In this document: positions 20,186 through 32,665 of the stretch, one piece after another
Position numbering within the stretch: position 1 is the stretch's first letter
How the letters are laid out: each line of letters starts with the position of its first letter
Source of the DNA: Paraescarpia echinospica
Taxonomy: Eukaryota > Annelida > Polychaeta > Sabellida > Siboglinidae
DNA length: 64,000 bases
Assembly (NCBI GenBank): GCA_020002185.1
Contig: CM034538.1
Coordinates: 67,306,211-67,370,210 of the forward strand
Direction of reading: 5' to 3'
Position numbers and translations under genes: made by a program
Notes under the pieces: model-generated
Databases searched by the model: none
What the model was told of the DNA's origin: nothing
What the model saw: the letters and a program-made list of their open reading frames with translations, nothing else

Positions 20186-23100
20186 TTTTCCTTGCATGTC
20201 AATGTGTTCTCTACATTTTTTATTGACTTATCTGTGCTCTAGTTGGTGCTATGTTCCTCGAGAAATCTAGGCACCACAGTGAAATATTTTGAGATGTTGA
20301 CCATTATTATATTTACAATAAGAAATCTGTGTTAATTAAAACATTTGATTGCCAATGGTTAATATATTTTCTTTACAAAACAGTCTGACTCTTGAATTAA
20401 GTTGTGATTACAGTTACATTTTTCAGCAAGATTCTGCGCACGTTACATGAGTAATCGTTTATCTCACCATTTAGTCTCATTTTCTTTGTTTGTGATCAGT
20501 CTACCGGTGTAACTCACTGGCAGCGAATGGCCTGTTGGTTTATGAATAAATAACTTCCCATGTTGGACGCCAATACACCAGAATAGCCCTGGATAAAAAG
20601 AAATGACATGTTGAATATTTGATCTCATTTCAAGCCTTCCATGTAGTACAACTACTACATTACATTGTAGAAATATATTAGTAAGCTTTGTCTACAAAAT
20701 TTTTCATTAGCTGTATGTTTTTCTAGAACACAGAACGCGAAGATTTTGTTCTAGCTCTTGGGCAATACCGAGAACTTCTGGCTTTATTTACTTATCTTTG
20801 TAGGGGAAATTACTAGACTATGATACACTTGTTCATTGGTGCAACAACCACGCCACGTGTGCCGTACAATGCTGTGGGGGGGGGGTTGGTACTATCTGTC
20901 AGTGTGGTTGACAGGCGGGTTGCATGTCACCAGCCAGCCGGCCAAGTAGCAATGAAAAGCAATTTCTGCACTCTGTGTCACTAAAGAGCCTAATTTTGAA
21001 ATGCCTATCTAAATTGGATCTGCTGATATTATCCCGTGTATTCAGCGAATGGCAGCGCAGGACATTTTGATAGGACGTCTTTCTGTTGTCTATGTCACAC
21101 CAAGCTACTTATAATTTGCCATCGTATAGATGGCTTCAACTAGGGTCTTTTTTATACTCCAACCAAACTGTTGACCACCCAATAGGTCATGAAATCCACT
21201 GCGTTTTTTCCTATTAATTGTCTCTGTTGGTGAGAATTTAATTAGATTTCAAATCCTATATATTCACGAGTTATGACACATATATATATATGTTCAGAGA
21301 ATCAGAATTTTGGGTGCAAAAAAGGGGTTGGTGATTAATATTTCTTGCCATCTCAGTTTGTCTTGTCACTGTGGGGAGGAACTCTGCTCGTGTACTTTAT
21401 TGTAGATTCTCCGTTCTAAAAAGAAGTGCGGTTTTGCCGCAGACAAAAGATGTTATTTTTAATGTTCTTATCTATGTGCCAGCCGAGCTCCGAGCTCCAA
21501 CGCACAGAGGGGTCACTTGTAGAGGGCATGGATGCGATGGGGTGGGGTAGATATCGCCTGACCGGATCTGCTACTGACCTTCCACCCTGTACCATTGAAG
21601 GCGCTCAGATAGTTTTTTGCACCAATAAATTGGATCGTTGAAGAGTGGTAGTTGTATGAGTCATGGCGAGGCGTCTGCCTTTGCTGCCCTGGTTATCAGG
21701 GTCTCCTTACGATCGCCCGCCCATCAGCCCGCCCCACAACCCGCCCGGCGTCTCTCCCTCCACCATTTAACCATTTAGGTACATGTTCGCCAGCTCAAAC
21801 GAACACGCCTGTCGGGGTCCAAAGTGGCTATTATTATGCAAGAATTCTGTTCACTTGGCCGGCCCCCCTTGTGGGTCTTGAGAGCCGTGGACCTTCAAAG
21901 CCACCGTGGCTGTGCTCACTGCTTCAACGGTTGTAAGTAGACGCACCAACGACATCAATCAATATTGCTCCGGCAACTTTTTATCACTACCTTATGCAGA
22001 TGAGCTGTTGGTGGCGTGACATTTGGGTCAGTGTCCACCGTGCGGCAGTAGCGGCGGTGGTGGTACACCAGCAATGTAGTGGCAGTGGTTGTGGTAGTGT
22101 AGTGGCTGCAGTAGCCGCCCTCCATCTGTAAACGCCCCCGCTCTCTGCCACCAGGGTGCCTGCGGGCTTATGCTACCGATCGATTTCTCTCAGTGAGAAC
22201 TAGTCACAAGGAGTGACGAAAACTGATTGCATGTCATTCATGGCTATTTCGCCCCCCAACATAAAACAATTATGTTGCGAGTGGTCTATGCGGTTTCTGG
22301 GAATTCTATGGAATTCCAGCAGAGTCTTTCTGTGCGTCTCTGTTTCTTGAAATCGTATCCGCGTAGTGGCGAGGAGGGGGGTGTGTTGGTGGGTGTCATG
22401 TGATATTGTATTATCTGGTTGTCACTGGTCATCCTCTGTTCTTACTCAACAGCTCGTGGAAGAAAATAAAAATAAATACCGACCCGTTTTTTAGGTGTTG
22501 TGGATCAGTTCGAGTGTGCCAAGTTTATCGGTATTGAATTTAATCTAACTGCTTATGGAAGATGAATAAATTAGCAGGTATTGAGAGTGTTAAATCGCCT
22601 CTGAATCAGCAGCTTAGTTTAATGTTCAGTAGTTGCCAGTAAAACAGTTGATACTGTACAATACAGACTACAGCCTACTGTCTACTGCAGCCATAGTACA
22701 GTACGGTGTCCTGATTGAGGCCACTGGTCAAGCCAGCTCCAGTGACCAGACAGCTGACTCAAGTGCTGCAGGCGGTAATGACCATGGTCAGCCCAGTGCA
22801 GTGACCCCAGCTGTCTGGCCACAGCTGGGTCAGTAGGGCAGTCAACAGTGACAGCTGCACCAGGCCAGTGTACGCTGGACGCACTGTCAGTGGCACCTCC
22901 TGGTGGGGGTAGTTGGTAATATTTCTCTGGCACTTGGGTGATGTCAGTGATTAACATATTTTGACTGAATGTCAACATCTTAAACAATAACTTGCTATGA
23001 CTGAGTTTCTACACTTTTCTGTTTTCTACCAGAGTGTCCAACATATTTTTAAATGGTGATATTTCTCAGTTCTCTGCAGTTCTCTGCTTTTTATTCACTG

Positions 23101-24675
23101 ATGTTTATTTAATGCAATGTTATAATTTTATTCAGTTAACATCAGCATGCCGTACACATGCCTTTGAAATACACAATATCTGAACACAACGGTACTTTTG
23201 TAATGTATAAAATAGTAATAGTAAATAAAATAAGCTGTTACTTTTTGTTTGTTCCTGTTCCTGTTACTTTCCCTACAGTGAATGAGACTAGTTGTAATCA
23301 TTTAGTGTGTTGATTACACTAAGACTGTGAGCCTACCACAAGATCAGCTTGCCCTCCTAGTGTAACCACAATCAATCATTAACACGACAAAAGATTCCAG
23401 GCCCCATAGTGTGGGTAGAAGAGTTTATTACTCATCAACACCAGCCGAGTTACAACATGGCAACTAGAGCAAGTAGTAAGACAAGTGTCAGCCTTCTCTT
23501 CCAAGTCCACATCGGACTTGCTTAATGTACTGTCAGACAAATGAGTTGGCAAACCCTACATTTCCTTTGAGATGTCACAATATGTTTTATTGGCGTTTCT
23601 ATGGTCATCGATTCTTAGATTTGGCGCTCAAAGGTGAGACTTTTACTTCACTTACTTAAATCATTTTAATCACCTATGTAAATCATCTTAATTATGGACC
23701 GATCAAACTATTAATTACGGACCGATCAGTGCAACCATTAAATCATCTTAATTACTTCTGCTTTGACATTAATAGTGGACTGATCAGGTCAACTCTAGTT
23801 TCCTGTTTCTAATTTATTTTTTAATTAACTTATCATATTAACTCTAACTTTCCAACCTGGTGGATGTACGTTACATAGTGACTGAAGCATCGTAGTGTGG
23901 TGGTCATCTTTTCCTTCACTGATCGCTGTCTACTGTGAACCATGACACACAATGACCGAGATTTCCTGGCAGTGACAGGCGTTGGGCAGTGATCTCTCAG
24001 AGTGGGATAAGTCGCATGCCGAGAACCAATTAATCGACCCTACATACAGTGCTTTGAACGACAACCGCGCACTATCCTGTTTCTCTTTTCCCTGGCAGAT
24101 GTCATTAATCCAGTAAATGATTTGTTGGCGAAATTCAATCAGTTCGAAGATCAGCCGTCATTGCTTGTCTTGAGCAAGATGACGCGTCATGGCTGATGCA
24201 GCGATGTCGGTGTCATCGAACTAATGAGTGCGACCCTGGCCAGAGGAGTCTCTCTAATGAGGACACTCCTCGTTATTAAGTACGCTGTCGTTATTAATAA
24301 CAACATTAATGGCATTACGTGCACGTTACATGAAGACAATGACGTGATCAGCATCACTGGGTCCCCTACTCATGTAAGTTAGATTGTAGTTCTGATGAAA
24401 TATATTGTTTTAATTAGTTGCCATTGATTTAGGCTGGTTACAGTTAATTAGAGTCTAGCAATAGTCATCTGTGATGGATTTGACCAGTCAGTGGTTATGA
24501 ATAATCACGCACGGAAGGTCCTGACAGGGCAACAATCAACAAGTTTGACCAAAGAAGTAAAAGATGTTTTTGAATGGCCGTTTTCTTTGAAGGCCAGATG
24601 TCTTTCACTCTGGTCTCCCAGGGGCTGAGGTTGGGTTACTCCCTTTTACTTCCGTTGGCACTAAGATAAGGAAGA
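20186..24675. other. Long non-coding interval
   Basis: About 4.5 kb with no supported gene. It holds a G run at about 20876-20887, GC-richer patches with open frames of 71 and 94 codons (21426, 21652), a trinucleotide-like GTA/GTG patch near 22040-22110, and CAGTGA/AGCTGTC-rich imperfect palindromes at 22700-22870. From 23,900 to 24,450 it is unique and rich in ATTAAT motifs. It may be intronic or regulatory; nothing is demonstrable. Confidence 0.45.
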
Positions 24676-25008
24676 AAGGTCCTCCAGAAGTCACAGGTTC
24701 AAAGGACCACCAGAAGTCACAGGTTCAGAGGACCACCAGAAGTCAAAGCTTCAAAGGACCTACAGAAGTCACAGTTCCAAAGGACCACCAGATGTCACAG
24801 GTTCAGAGGACCTACATAAGTCACAGATCCAAAGGATCTCCAGAAGTCACAGGTCAAAAGGAACTACAGAAGCCACAGGTTCAAAGGACCTATGGAAGTC
24901 ACAGGTTCAAAGGACCCCAAGAAGTCACAGGCTCAAAGGACCCCAGAAGTCACAGGCTCAAAGGACCACCAGTAGTCACAGGCTCAAAGGACTACATAAG
25001 TCACATGT
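24676..25008. repeat. 26-bp degenerate minisatellite, about 12 copies
   Basis: 26-bp units built on CCAGAAGTCACAGGTTCAAA and GGACCA. Unit lengths drift by one to two bases toward the right. The 79-codon forward frame through it is a repeat product. Confidence 0.85.
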
Positions 25009-25107
25009 TCTACCTCCCACCCATTTACTGAGTGCTAATTGTCTTGTCAAGTTGTGTCAGTTGCACCCCTTAGTGGGCTGGGGATGAGCTGACCCCTCTG
25101 CCTGCTG

Positions 25108-25440
25108 ATATTGACCAATATCCCACTGAGTGTCATCGACCAATATCCCAGTGAGTGTCATCGACCAATATCCCACTGAGTGTCATCGACCAATATCCCA
25201 CTGAGTGTCATTGACCAATATCCCACTGAGCGTCATCGACCAATATCCCACTGAGCACCATCGACCAATATCCCACTGAGCGCCATCGACCAATATCCCA
25301 CTGAGTGTCATCGACCAATAACCCACTGAGTGTCATCGACCAATATCCCACTGAGTGTCATCGACCAATATCCCACTGAGTGTCATCGACCAATATTCCA
25401 CTGAGTGTCACCGACCAATATGCCACTGAGTGTCATCGAG
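25108..25440. repeat. 25-bp minisatellite, about 13 copies, CCAAT in nearly every unit
   Basis: Units of 25 bp read GACCAATATCCCACTGAGTG plus TCATC. Nearly every unit includes GACCAAT, matching the RRCCAAT core of NF-Y sites; two units (around 25109 and 25207) read TTGACCAATAT. Variation is mainly CG to TG. Non-coding. Confidence 0.9.
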
Positions 25441-25740
25441 TTCTTGTTTCAGTGGCTGTGGATGATGGAATTATTTCTAGTATTCTCAACTCGATGGATC
25501 TATACAAAATTGTAATTGAGAAAGATATATGTGGTACTATTTGTCCTCTAATGCACAAGTCGGTGAAGTGATGTAACATTTGTGTAGTTGTTGGGCTGGT
25601 CGTCATTGTCTCGATGTCCATTGTACGCACCAATGTAATGTGTGTTGTCTTGTGTAGGTTATTCACAACGGTTCACCCAGTCAATCTAACTAGTTGGTAC
25701 ATTCTCTTGTCCAAACACATAAATGCATGCATGCTCATAC
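25441..25740. other. Non-coding spacer
   Basis: Unique sequence between the 25-bp array and the CGTGCATG-rich patch. Forward and reverse open frames of 60-90 codons have no domain. Confidence 0.45.
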
Positions 25741-25845
25741 GCAATGCGTGCACAGAAAACACAACATGCACGCCCCCGTGCGTGCACGCCCCCGTGCGTG
25801 CATGCCCCCGTGCGTGCATGCTGCCTCCGCTCGTGCGTACACACA
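25741..25845. repeat. Short 17-bp CpG/CG-rich tandem repeat
   Basis: Three units of CACGCCCCCGTGCGTG type with CATG/CACG alternation, within a GTGCATGC-rich patch. Self-complementary GCATGC and GTGCAC motifs abound. Confidence 0.75.
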
Positions 25846-28465
25846 CGCCGGGCATAGTGACTGCAGGTGTAACCTTTCAGTGACAGTGACTGTCGTACTG
25901 TTCCATTAATGAAGTCCGTTGACACTGCGCTGGCTGTGATGGCTCAGCCCGCTGTACAAGGGCCCTCCCCCAGCAAGGATAATACAAACACAGTCGGCGG
26001 AGACGGACATTAATGTCATCACTACGATGTATATACCGTCATTATCAGGTATGTTTCTACGTATCACTTTCAGTAAACAATAGATTATTCATGAATGCGG
26101 TGTGTTAAGTTCACGCCGAACGCGTGCCGTTGAAGGCATTTTAAATGCGTATGTTTGGTTTGAAACGCGTGGCTTGGAATACAGATGAACTTTGCGGGAG
26201 GACGTTTGATATTCATGCAGAGAAATGTCCGTTTGAAACTTGACTGGCGTTAAACTGATTACAATACAAACAGGAAGACCTGTTTGAAATTCGGATAGCA
26301 GCTGGCCAGATAAAATGCCACGTTAATCGTGCATAATTTTGCGTGTTCACATTGGCAGTTGTTTGTGAGGCGGTGAAAATTAGCCGTTTTGATGTACAAA
26401 TGTAGGCTCGATTAAGGTTAATCAAACTTGACTTGGGAAGGCTGTCACGTCACAGCGGAAAGAGATTAGGGCAATTATATTATGCAAGAATGGCGTCGAT
26501 GCCAACCAAGCATTGTTGCCTGCATCGACCTATTGATATGTCAGATGTTGGTTGGTGTATCACATTGAGAGGCTTAATTTTTTATTTATTTCGACAGGAT
26601 TTGTAATAACTTTGAAATAGCATTTGTCATGGCGAGATGGTCTTGTTGATAATGCGGATGAATATGATGTAACGATGCTGCGTGGGCAGATCGAGGCGGG
26701 TTCGTTCCAGCAACATCGCCACTCAAGATCTTTCAGAGTGTATTAATTTTCGCTGCATAATCCGACGTTGGCAGATGAGAAATTATGATGAGAAATTTCT
26801 GCCCGTTATCTGCCGGGGTAACCTTCTGTTTTCGTTTTTATCTGGGCACTGATTTCTTGAGCACTGATGCCACTTCACATAATATCTCCAGCAGAAGTAG
26901 TTGGACACATTCCCGGCTTTGTCAGACCCTCTACTGATTAACCTTTAATTCTGGTCATTAATTAAAGGGTTATGAAAGCAGTGGTACTTTGCCCTGAATT
27001 CCCGGTTGGTTTTCATTCATGATAACAAAAATTTCTCACTTTAAGTGAATTACTGTGGGGTAAACCAAGCCTCTTTTGGCAGGAAAGGAAACATTCAAAT
27101 CATCTGCAGATTTTGAGGGATATCAAAAGATAAATATTGCATGCTTTTATTAACTGAAATCGGAACCGTGATTTGAATTTTGGAGCAGATTCTTTGTCAG
27201 AGTTGACATTTCATTAACAAACATCGTGGTAGACAAAGGCATAATGTTGCAGTTTTTATCAGCCAATATCCAATTCATTTTAGGATAAGTATTACTATAA
27301 AGCCATTAATAGCTGGAACGAATTGATATTTATTCAGAAAAGTTAATAGATCATTCTCAAAAATTACCAGTAAGAGATGTTTGTATTTTTTAAAACCGTG
27401 CAATCAGATAGGTTTATTATGTACTTCAATGTTGTGATTTTATGTTTGTGAAAGGAATAATAAATGTAAGATTAAATGAGCACCATTACACTGCAGAAGT
27501 AATGCCACCAATGTGCCAAGTTACTACGACTTACTACCCTACAAAGGGGGGCTTTCTTCTAGGAAGGTCATTCTCTATTCAGGATTATTCTGCACAGATA
27601 ACAACCAGTCTAGAGGTCTTAACCCCGGATTTATTTCGGTGACTTGGACTCCGATCAGATGTCGTCTAAGTTAAGTGTAGTTGCCGTAATCGTGATTGGG
27701 CGATATACAGATACTGTATGTGTGTTTTTGCGACGCCAGCATCAGGGAGAGAGACGTGAGTGTGTGTGTCGTTGATTCAGTGAGCCTATTGATTCACGAG
27801 AGAGTGCTGGTTGTAGTAAGCGGTAAAAGCCAATGTTGTAGTAGTAATCGTAGTAGCGGCAATCAGAAAAAGTCTGTCTCAGCTGATTAGGATTCTCGGC
27901 CGCGCGTCGTTTCGCGGAGAAACAGTATTGATGAGTCGTCTAAGTGAGGCGACACGTCTTGCGTATTACCACGCACGCGTCGCCTGCGCTCTGGCGGGAC
28001 TCGTCGGGCTCCCCTTCCACTCCGCTGGGTTACATGTGGCGTTTTTTCCTAAAATTGTAGTACATGACTTCATTCATCATTTTTGATATCTCCATCAGCA
28101 TTTCTTGCTAAGACTTGATTGATTGTGTATTGGTTTCACATAAAGGTGTAGGCTTCTCTATTTTGTACAGAACTGTAGCCGTATTTATCTTTCTCACGTC
28201 ATATTTAACGACTCCACAATTTAGACTTCGGCTCTAATTTTTGGACGTACATTTGCAATAACACAGTCTAATTTAATCCTGCATAATCTTGTAGATATCA
28301 TAAATAAATACTATTACAATATTTATGTTTCTTATTTTCTGTTGGACATACAAATTATGTATTTATTTTCTAGTGATACTTTTTATATGAGATTAGGCCA
28401 TCCAACTAACATTCGACAATAACAAGAATACAATATTGAGTGCAACAGTCAGAGATTAATTAGAA
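25846..28465. other. Unique non-coding interval, candidate regulatory DNA
   Basis: The longest repeat-free stretch upstream of the BCL11 exon. It contains a perfect 12-bp palindrome GACATTAATGTC (26006-26017), octamer-like ATTCATGCA and GTGCATAATTTTG strings around 26210 and 26325, several TTAATTA-type homeodomain cores, and a CpG-rich patch at about 27890-28020. Such composition fits enhancer or conserved non-coding DNA near a developmental regulator, but this is inference. No gene is supported. Confidence 0.35.
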
Positions 28466-31400
28466 TACAGTGTGACCTTTCTATTAAGGTCGCCCTTGGG
28501 ACTGGGTCAAAGTGGCCTAAGTGGCATGGTGACTGTATTAGCAAAACTAATTTCATATAATTTAATGACACTGAAATAATTCTGGATGTTCTTTGCGTGA
28601 CCATAATTGTGATGTGGCTAAGTTACTGAGTGAAACAGGGTGGATGTTCTTTGCGTGACCATAATTGTGATGTGGCTATGTTACTGAGTGAAACAAGGTG
28701 GATGTTCTTTGCGTGACCATAATTGTGATGTGGCTAAGTTACGGAGTGAAACAAGGTGGATGTTCTTTGCGTGACCATAATTGTGATGTGGCTAAGTTAC
28801 GGAGTGAAACAAGGTGGATGTTCTTTGCGTGACCATAATTGTGATGTGGCTATGTTACTGAGTGAAACAAGGTGGATGTTCTTTGCGTGACCATAATTGT
28901 GATGTGGCTATGTTACTGAGTGAAACAAGGTGGATGTTCTTTGCGTGACCATAATTGTGATGTGGCTATGTTACTGAGTGAAACAAGGTGGATGTTCTTT
29001 GCGTGACCATAATTGTGATGTGGCTAAGTTACTGAGTGAAACAAGGTGGATGTTCTTTGCGTGACCATAATTGTGATGTGGCTAAGTTACTGAGTGAAAC
29101 AAGGTGGATGTTCTTTGCGTGACCATAATTGTGTTGTGGCTATGTTACTGAGTGAAACAAGGTGGTTGTTCTTTGCGTGACCATAATTGTGATGTGGCTA
29201 AGTTACTGAGTGAAACAAGGTGGATGTTCTTTGCGTGACCATAATTGTGATGTGGCTATGTTACTGAGTGAAACAAGGTGGTTGTTCTTTGCGTGACCAT
29301 AATTGTAATGTGGCTAAGTTACTGAGTGAAACAAGGTGGATGTTCTTTGCGTGACCATAATTGTGATGTGGCTATGTTACTGAGTGAAACAAGGTGGATG
29401 TTCTTTGCGTGACCATAATTGTGATGTGGCTATGTTACTGAGTGAAACAAGGTGGTTGTTCTTTGCGTGACCATAATTGTGATGTGGCTAAGTTACTGAG
29501 TGAAACAAGGTGGATGTTCTTTGCGTGACCATAATTGTGATGTGGCTATGTTACTGAGTGAAACAAGGTGGTTGTTCTTTGCGTGACCATAATTGTAATG
29601 TGGCTAAGTTACTGAGTGAAACAAGGTGGATGTTCTTTGCGTGACCATAATTGTGATGTGGCTATGTTACTGAGTGAAACAAGGTGGATGTTCTTTGCGT
29701 GACCATAATTGTGATGTGGCTAAGTTACTGAGTAAAACAAGGTTGATGTTCTTTGCGTGACCATAATTGTGATGTGGTTAAGTTACTGAGTAAAACAAGG
29801 TGGATGTTCTTTGCATGACCATAATTGTGATGTGGCTATGTTACTGAGTGAAACAAGGTGGATGTTCTTTGCGTGACCATAATTGTAATGTGGCTAAGTT
29901 ACTGAGTGAAACAAGGTGGATGTTCTTTGCATGACCATAATTGTAATGTGGCTAAGTTACTGAGTGAAACAAGGTGGATGTTCTTTGCGTGACCATAATT
30001 GTGATGTGGCTATGTTACTGAGTGAAACAAGGTGGATGTTCTTTGCGTGACCATAATTGTGATGTGGCTAAGTTACTGAGTAAAACAAGGTTGATGTTCT
30101 TTGCGTGACCATAATTGTGATGTGGCTAAGTTACTGAGTGAAACACGGTGGATGTTCTTTGCGTGACCATAATTGTGATGTGGCTAAGTTACTGAGTGAA
30201 ACAAGGTGGATGTTCTTTGCGTGACCATAATTGTGATGTGGCTAAGTTACTGAGTGAAACAAGGTGGATGTTCTTTGCGTGACCATAATTGTGATGTGGC
30301 TATGTTACTGAGTGAAACAAGGTGGATGTTCTTTGCGTGACCATAATTGTGATGTGGCTATGTTACTGAGTGAAACAAGGTGGATGTTCTTTGCGTGACC
30401 ATAATTGTGATGTGGCTATGTTACTGAGTGAAACAGGGTGGATGTTCTTTGCGTGACCATAATTGTGATGTGGCTAAGTTACTGAGTGAAACAAGGTGGA
30501 TGTTCTTTGCGTGACCATAATTGTGATGTGGCTATGTTACTGAGTGAAACAAGGTGGTTGTTCTTTGCGTGACCATAATTGTGATGTGGCTAAGTTACTG
30601 AGTGAAACAAGGTGGATGTTCTTTGCGTGACCATAATTGTGATGTGGCTAAGTTACTGAGTGAAACAAGGTGGATGTTCTTTGCATGACCATAATTGTGT
30701 TGTGGCTATGTTACTGAGTGAAACAAGGTGGTTGTTCTTTGCGTGACCATAATTGTGATGTGGCTAAGTTACTGAGTGAAACAAGGTGGATGTTCTTTGC
30801 GTGACAATAATTGTGATGTGGTTATGTTACTGAGTGAAACAAGGTGGTTGTTCTTTGCGTGACCATAATTGTAATGTGGCTAAGTTACTGAGTGAAACAA
30901 GGTGGATGTTCTTTGCGTGACCATAATTGTGATGTGGCTATGTTACTGAGTGAAACAAGATGGATGTTCTTTGCGTGACCATAATTGTGATGTGGCTAAG
31001 TTACTGAGTAAAACAAGGTTGATGTTCTTTGCGTGACCATAATTGTGATGTGGTTAAGTTACTGAGTAAAACAAGGTGGATGTTCTTTGCATGACCATAA
31101 TTGTGATGTGGCTATGTTACTGAGTGAAACAAGGTGGATGTTCTTTGCGTGACCATAATTGTAATGTGGCTAAGTTACTGAGTGAAACAAGGTGGATGTT
31201 CTTTGCGTGACCATAATTGTGATGTGGCTATGTTACTGAGTGAAACAAGGTGGATGTTCTTTGCGTGACCATAATTGTAATGTGGCTAAGTTACTGAGTG
31301 AAACACGGTGGATGTTCTTTGCGTGACCATAATTGTGATGTGGCTATGTTACTGAGTGAAACAAGGTGGATGTTCTTTGCGTGACCATAATTGTAATGTG

Positions 31401-32072
31401 GCTAAGTTACTGAGTGAAACAAGGTGGATGTTCTTTGCGTGACCATAATTGTGATGTGGCTATGTTACTGAGTGAAACAAGGTGGATGTTCTTTGCGTGA
31501 CCATAATTGTGATGTGGCTAAGTTACTGAGTAAAACAAGGTTGATGTTCTTTGCGTGACCATAATTGTGATGTGGCTAAGTTACTGAGTGAAACACGGTG
31601 GATGTTCTTTGCGTGACCATAATTGTGATGTGGCTAAGTTACTGAGTGAAACAAGGTGGATGTTCTTTGCATGACCATAATTTTAATGTGGCTAAGTTAC
31701 TGAGTGAAACAAGGTGGATGTTCTTTGCGTGACCATAATTGTGATGTGGCTAAGTTACTGAGTGAAACAAGGTGGACGTTCTTTGCGTGACCATAATTGT
31801 GATGTGGCAAAGTTACTGAGTGAAACAAGGTGGACGTTCTTTGTGTGACCATAATTGTGATGTGGCTAAGTTACTGAGTGAAACAAGGTGGACGTTCTTT
31901 GCGTGACCATAATTGTGATGTGGCTAAGTTACTGAGTGAAACAAGGTGGATGTTCTTTGCGTGACCATAATTGTGATGTGGCTAAGTTACTGAGTGAAAC
32001 AAGGTGGACGTTCTTTGCGTGACCATAATTGTGATGTGGCTATGTTACTGGTTGAAACAAGGTTTGGCTGTA
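28466..32072. mobile_element. Putative TIR element carrying the 58-bp array
   Basis: The left edge TACAGTGTGACCTTTCTATT and the right edge, reverse complemented, TACAGCCAAACCTTGTTTC resemble each other. Both match the TACAG...AACCT style of DNA-transposon ends inserted at TA. The left 118 bp contain TAAGGTCGCCCTTGGG and then GTGGCCTAAGTGG, and the remainder is the 58-bp array. The last half-unit of the array merges into the right terminus, so the repeat unit includes part of the end. There is no transposase. The TIR match is about 10 of 16 positions, so the call is tentative. Confidence 0.5.
28584..32063. repeat. 58-bp minisatellite, 60 copies
   Basis: Units run GGATGTTCTTTGCGTGACC, ATAATTGTGATGTGGCTA and GTTACTGAGTGAAACAAGGT. 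The length, 3,480 bp, is exactly 60 x 58, so indels are essentially absent. Variable sites include GCTAAG/GCTATG, GTGATG/GTAATG, GGATG/GGTTG and GCGTG/GCATG, and combinations recur in blocks, showing segmental duplication. Nearly every unit holds TGACCA (one near 30803 reads TGACAA). No long ORF. Confidence 0.95.
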
Positions 32073-32100
32073 CTAAAGAAAGCACAACCAGTGACGCCTG

Positions 32101-32665
32101 AGGTAGTGAGGGCAATTGATTCTAATACCGCTGTACAAAACATTTAGAATATTGTATACAAGCGTGGAGGTCATATCGCAAGAATGACAGATATGCTAGA
32201 AAGAGTACAGAGGAGAGCGACTAAAATGATACCAAAACTGAGGGATCTTAGTTACGAAATTCGCCTAAAAGAATGTGATTTAACAACACTAGCGACCAGG
32301 AGATTGAGAGGAGATCAGATAGAAGTGTTTAAAATAATAAATGGTTATGAAAATATTGATAGAAATATTTTGTTCTCAGTTAAGAAAGATAGGACTAGAG
32401 GACATGAAGTTACATTAGCAAAGGAGCAGTGTAGATTAGATATAAGAAAGTTCTCATTTTCACAAAGGACTGTAAATGAATGGAACAGATTATCTGCTGA
32501 TTGTGTGGGTGCTAGTAGTGTGAATATGTTTAAAAATAAAATCGACACATACCTCAGAAGGGCGGGATACACATAGATAAAAGGACTCTTGATAAGCCAA
32601 AGGGCTTCCTTGTCCACCTGCCACCTAGAGTTAATTCTCTGAGTGGCAATCTTGTTAAATTGGCA
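32101..32665 (+). pseudogene. CR1-like LINE 3' end, truncated and frameshifted
   Basis: The forward frame 32184-32576 encodes the region C-terminal to a non-LTR reverse transcriptase. DMLERVQRRATKMIPKLRDL, RRLRGDQIEVFKIINGY, TRGHEVTLAKEQCRLDIRKF and SFSQRTVNEWNRLSAD correspond to the conserved tail of CR1-clade ORF2 proteins. Upstream, 32141-32180 reads HLEYCIQAWRSYRKND in a different frame, so a single-base shift separates it from the rest and the copy is dead. The catalytic reverse transcriptase and endonuclease domains are missing, as in typical 5'-truncated insertions. A 3' UTR with GTCCACCTGCCACCTAGA and a CAATCTTGTTAAAT end is shared with the copy at 19.6-19.9 kb. Confidence 0.85.
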
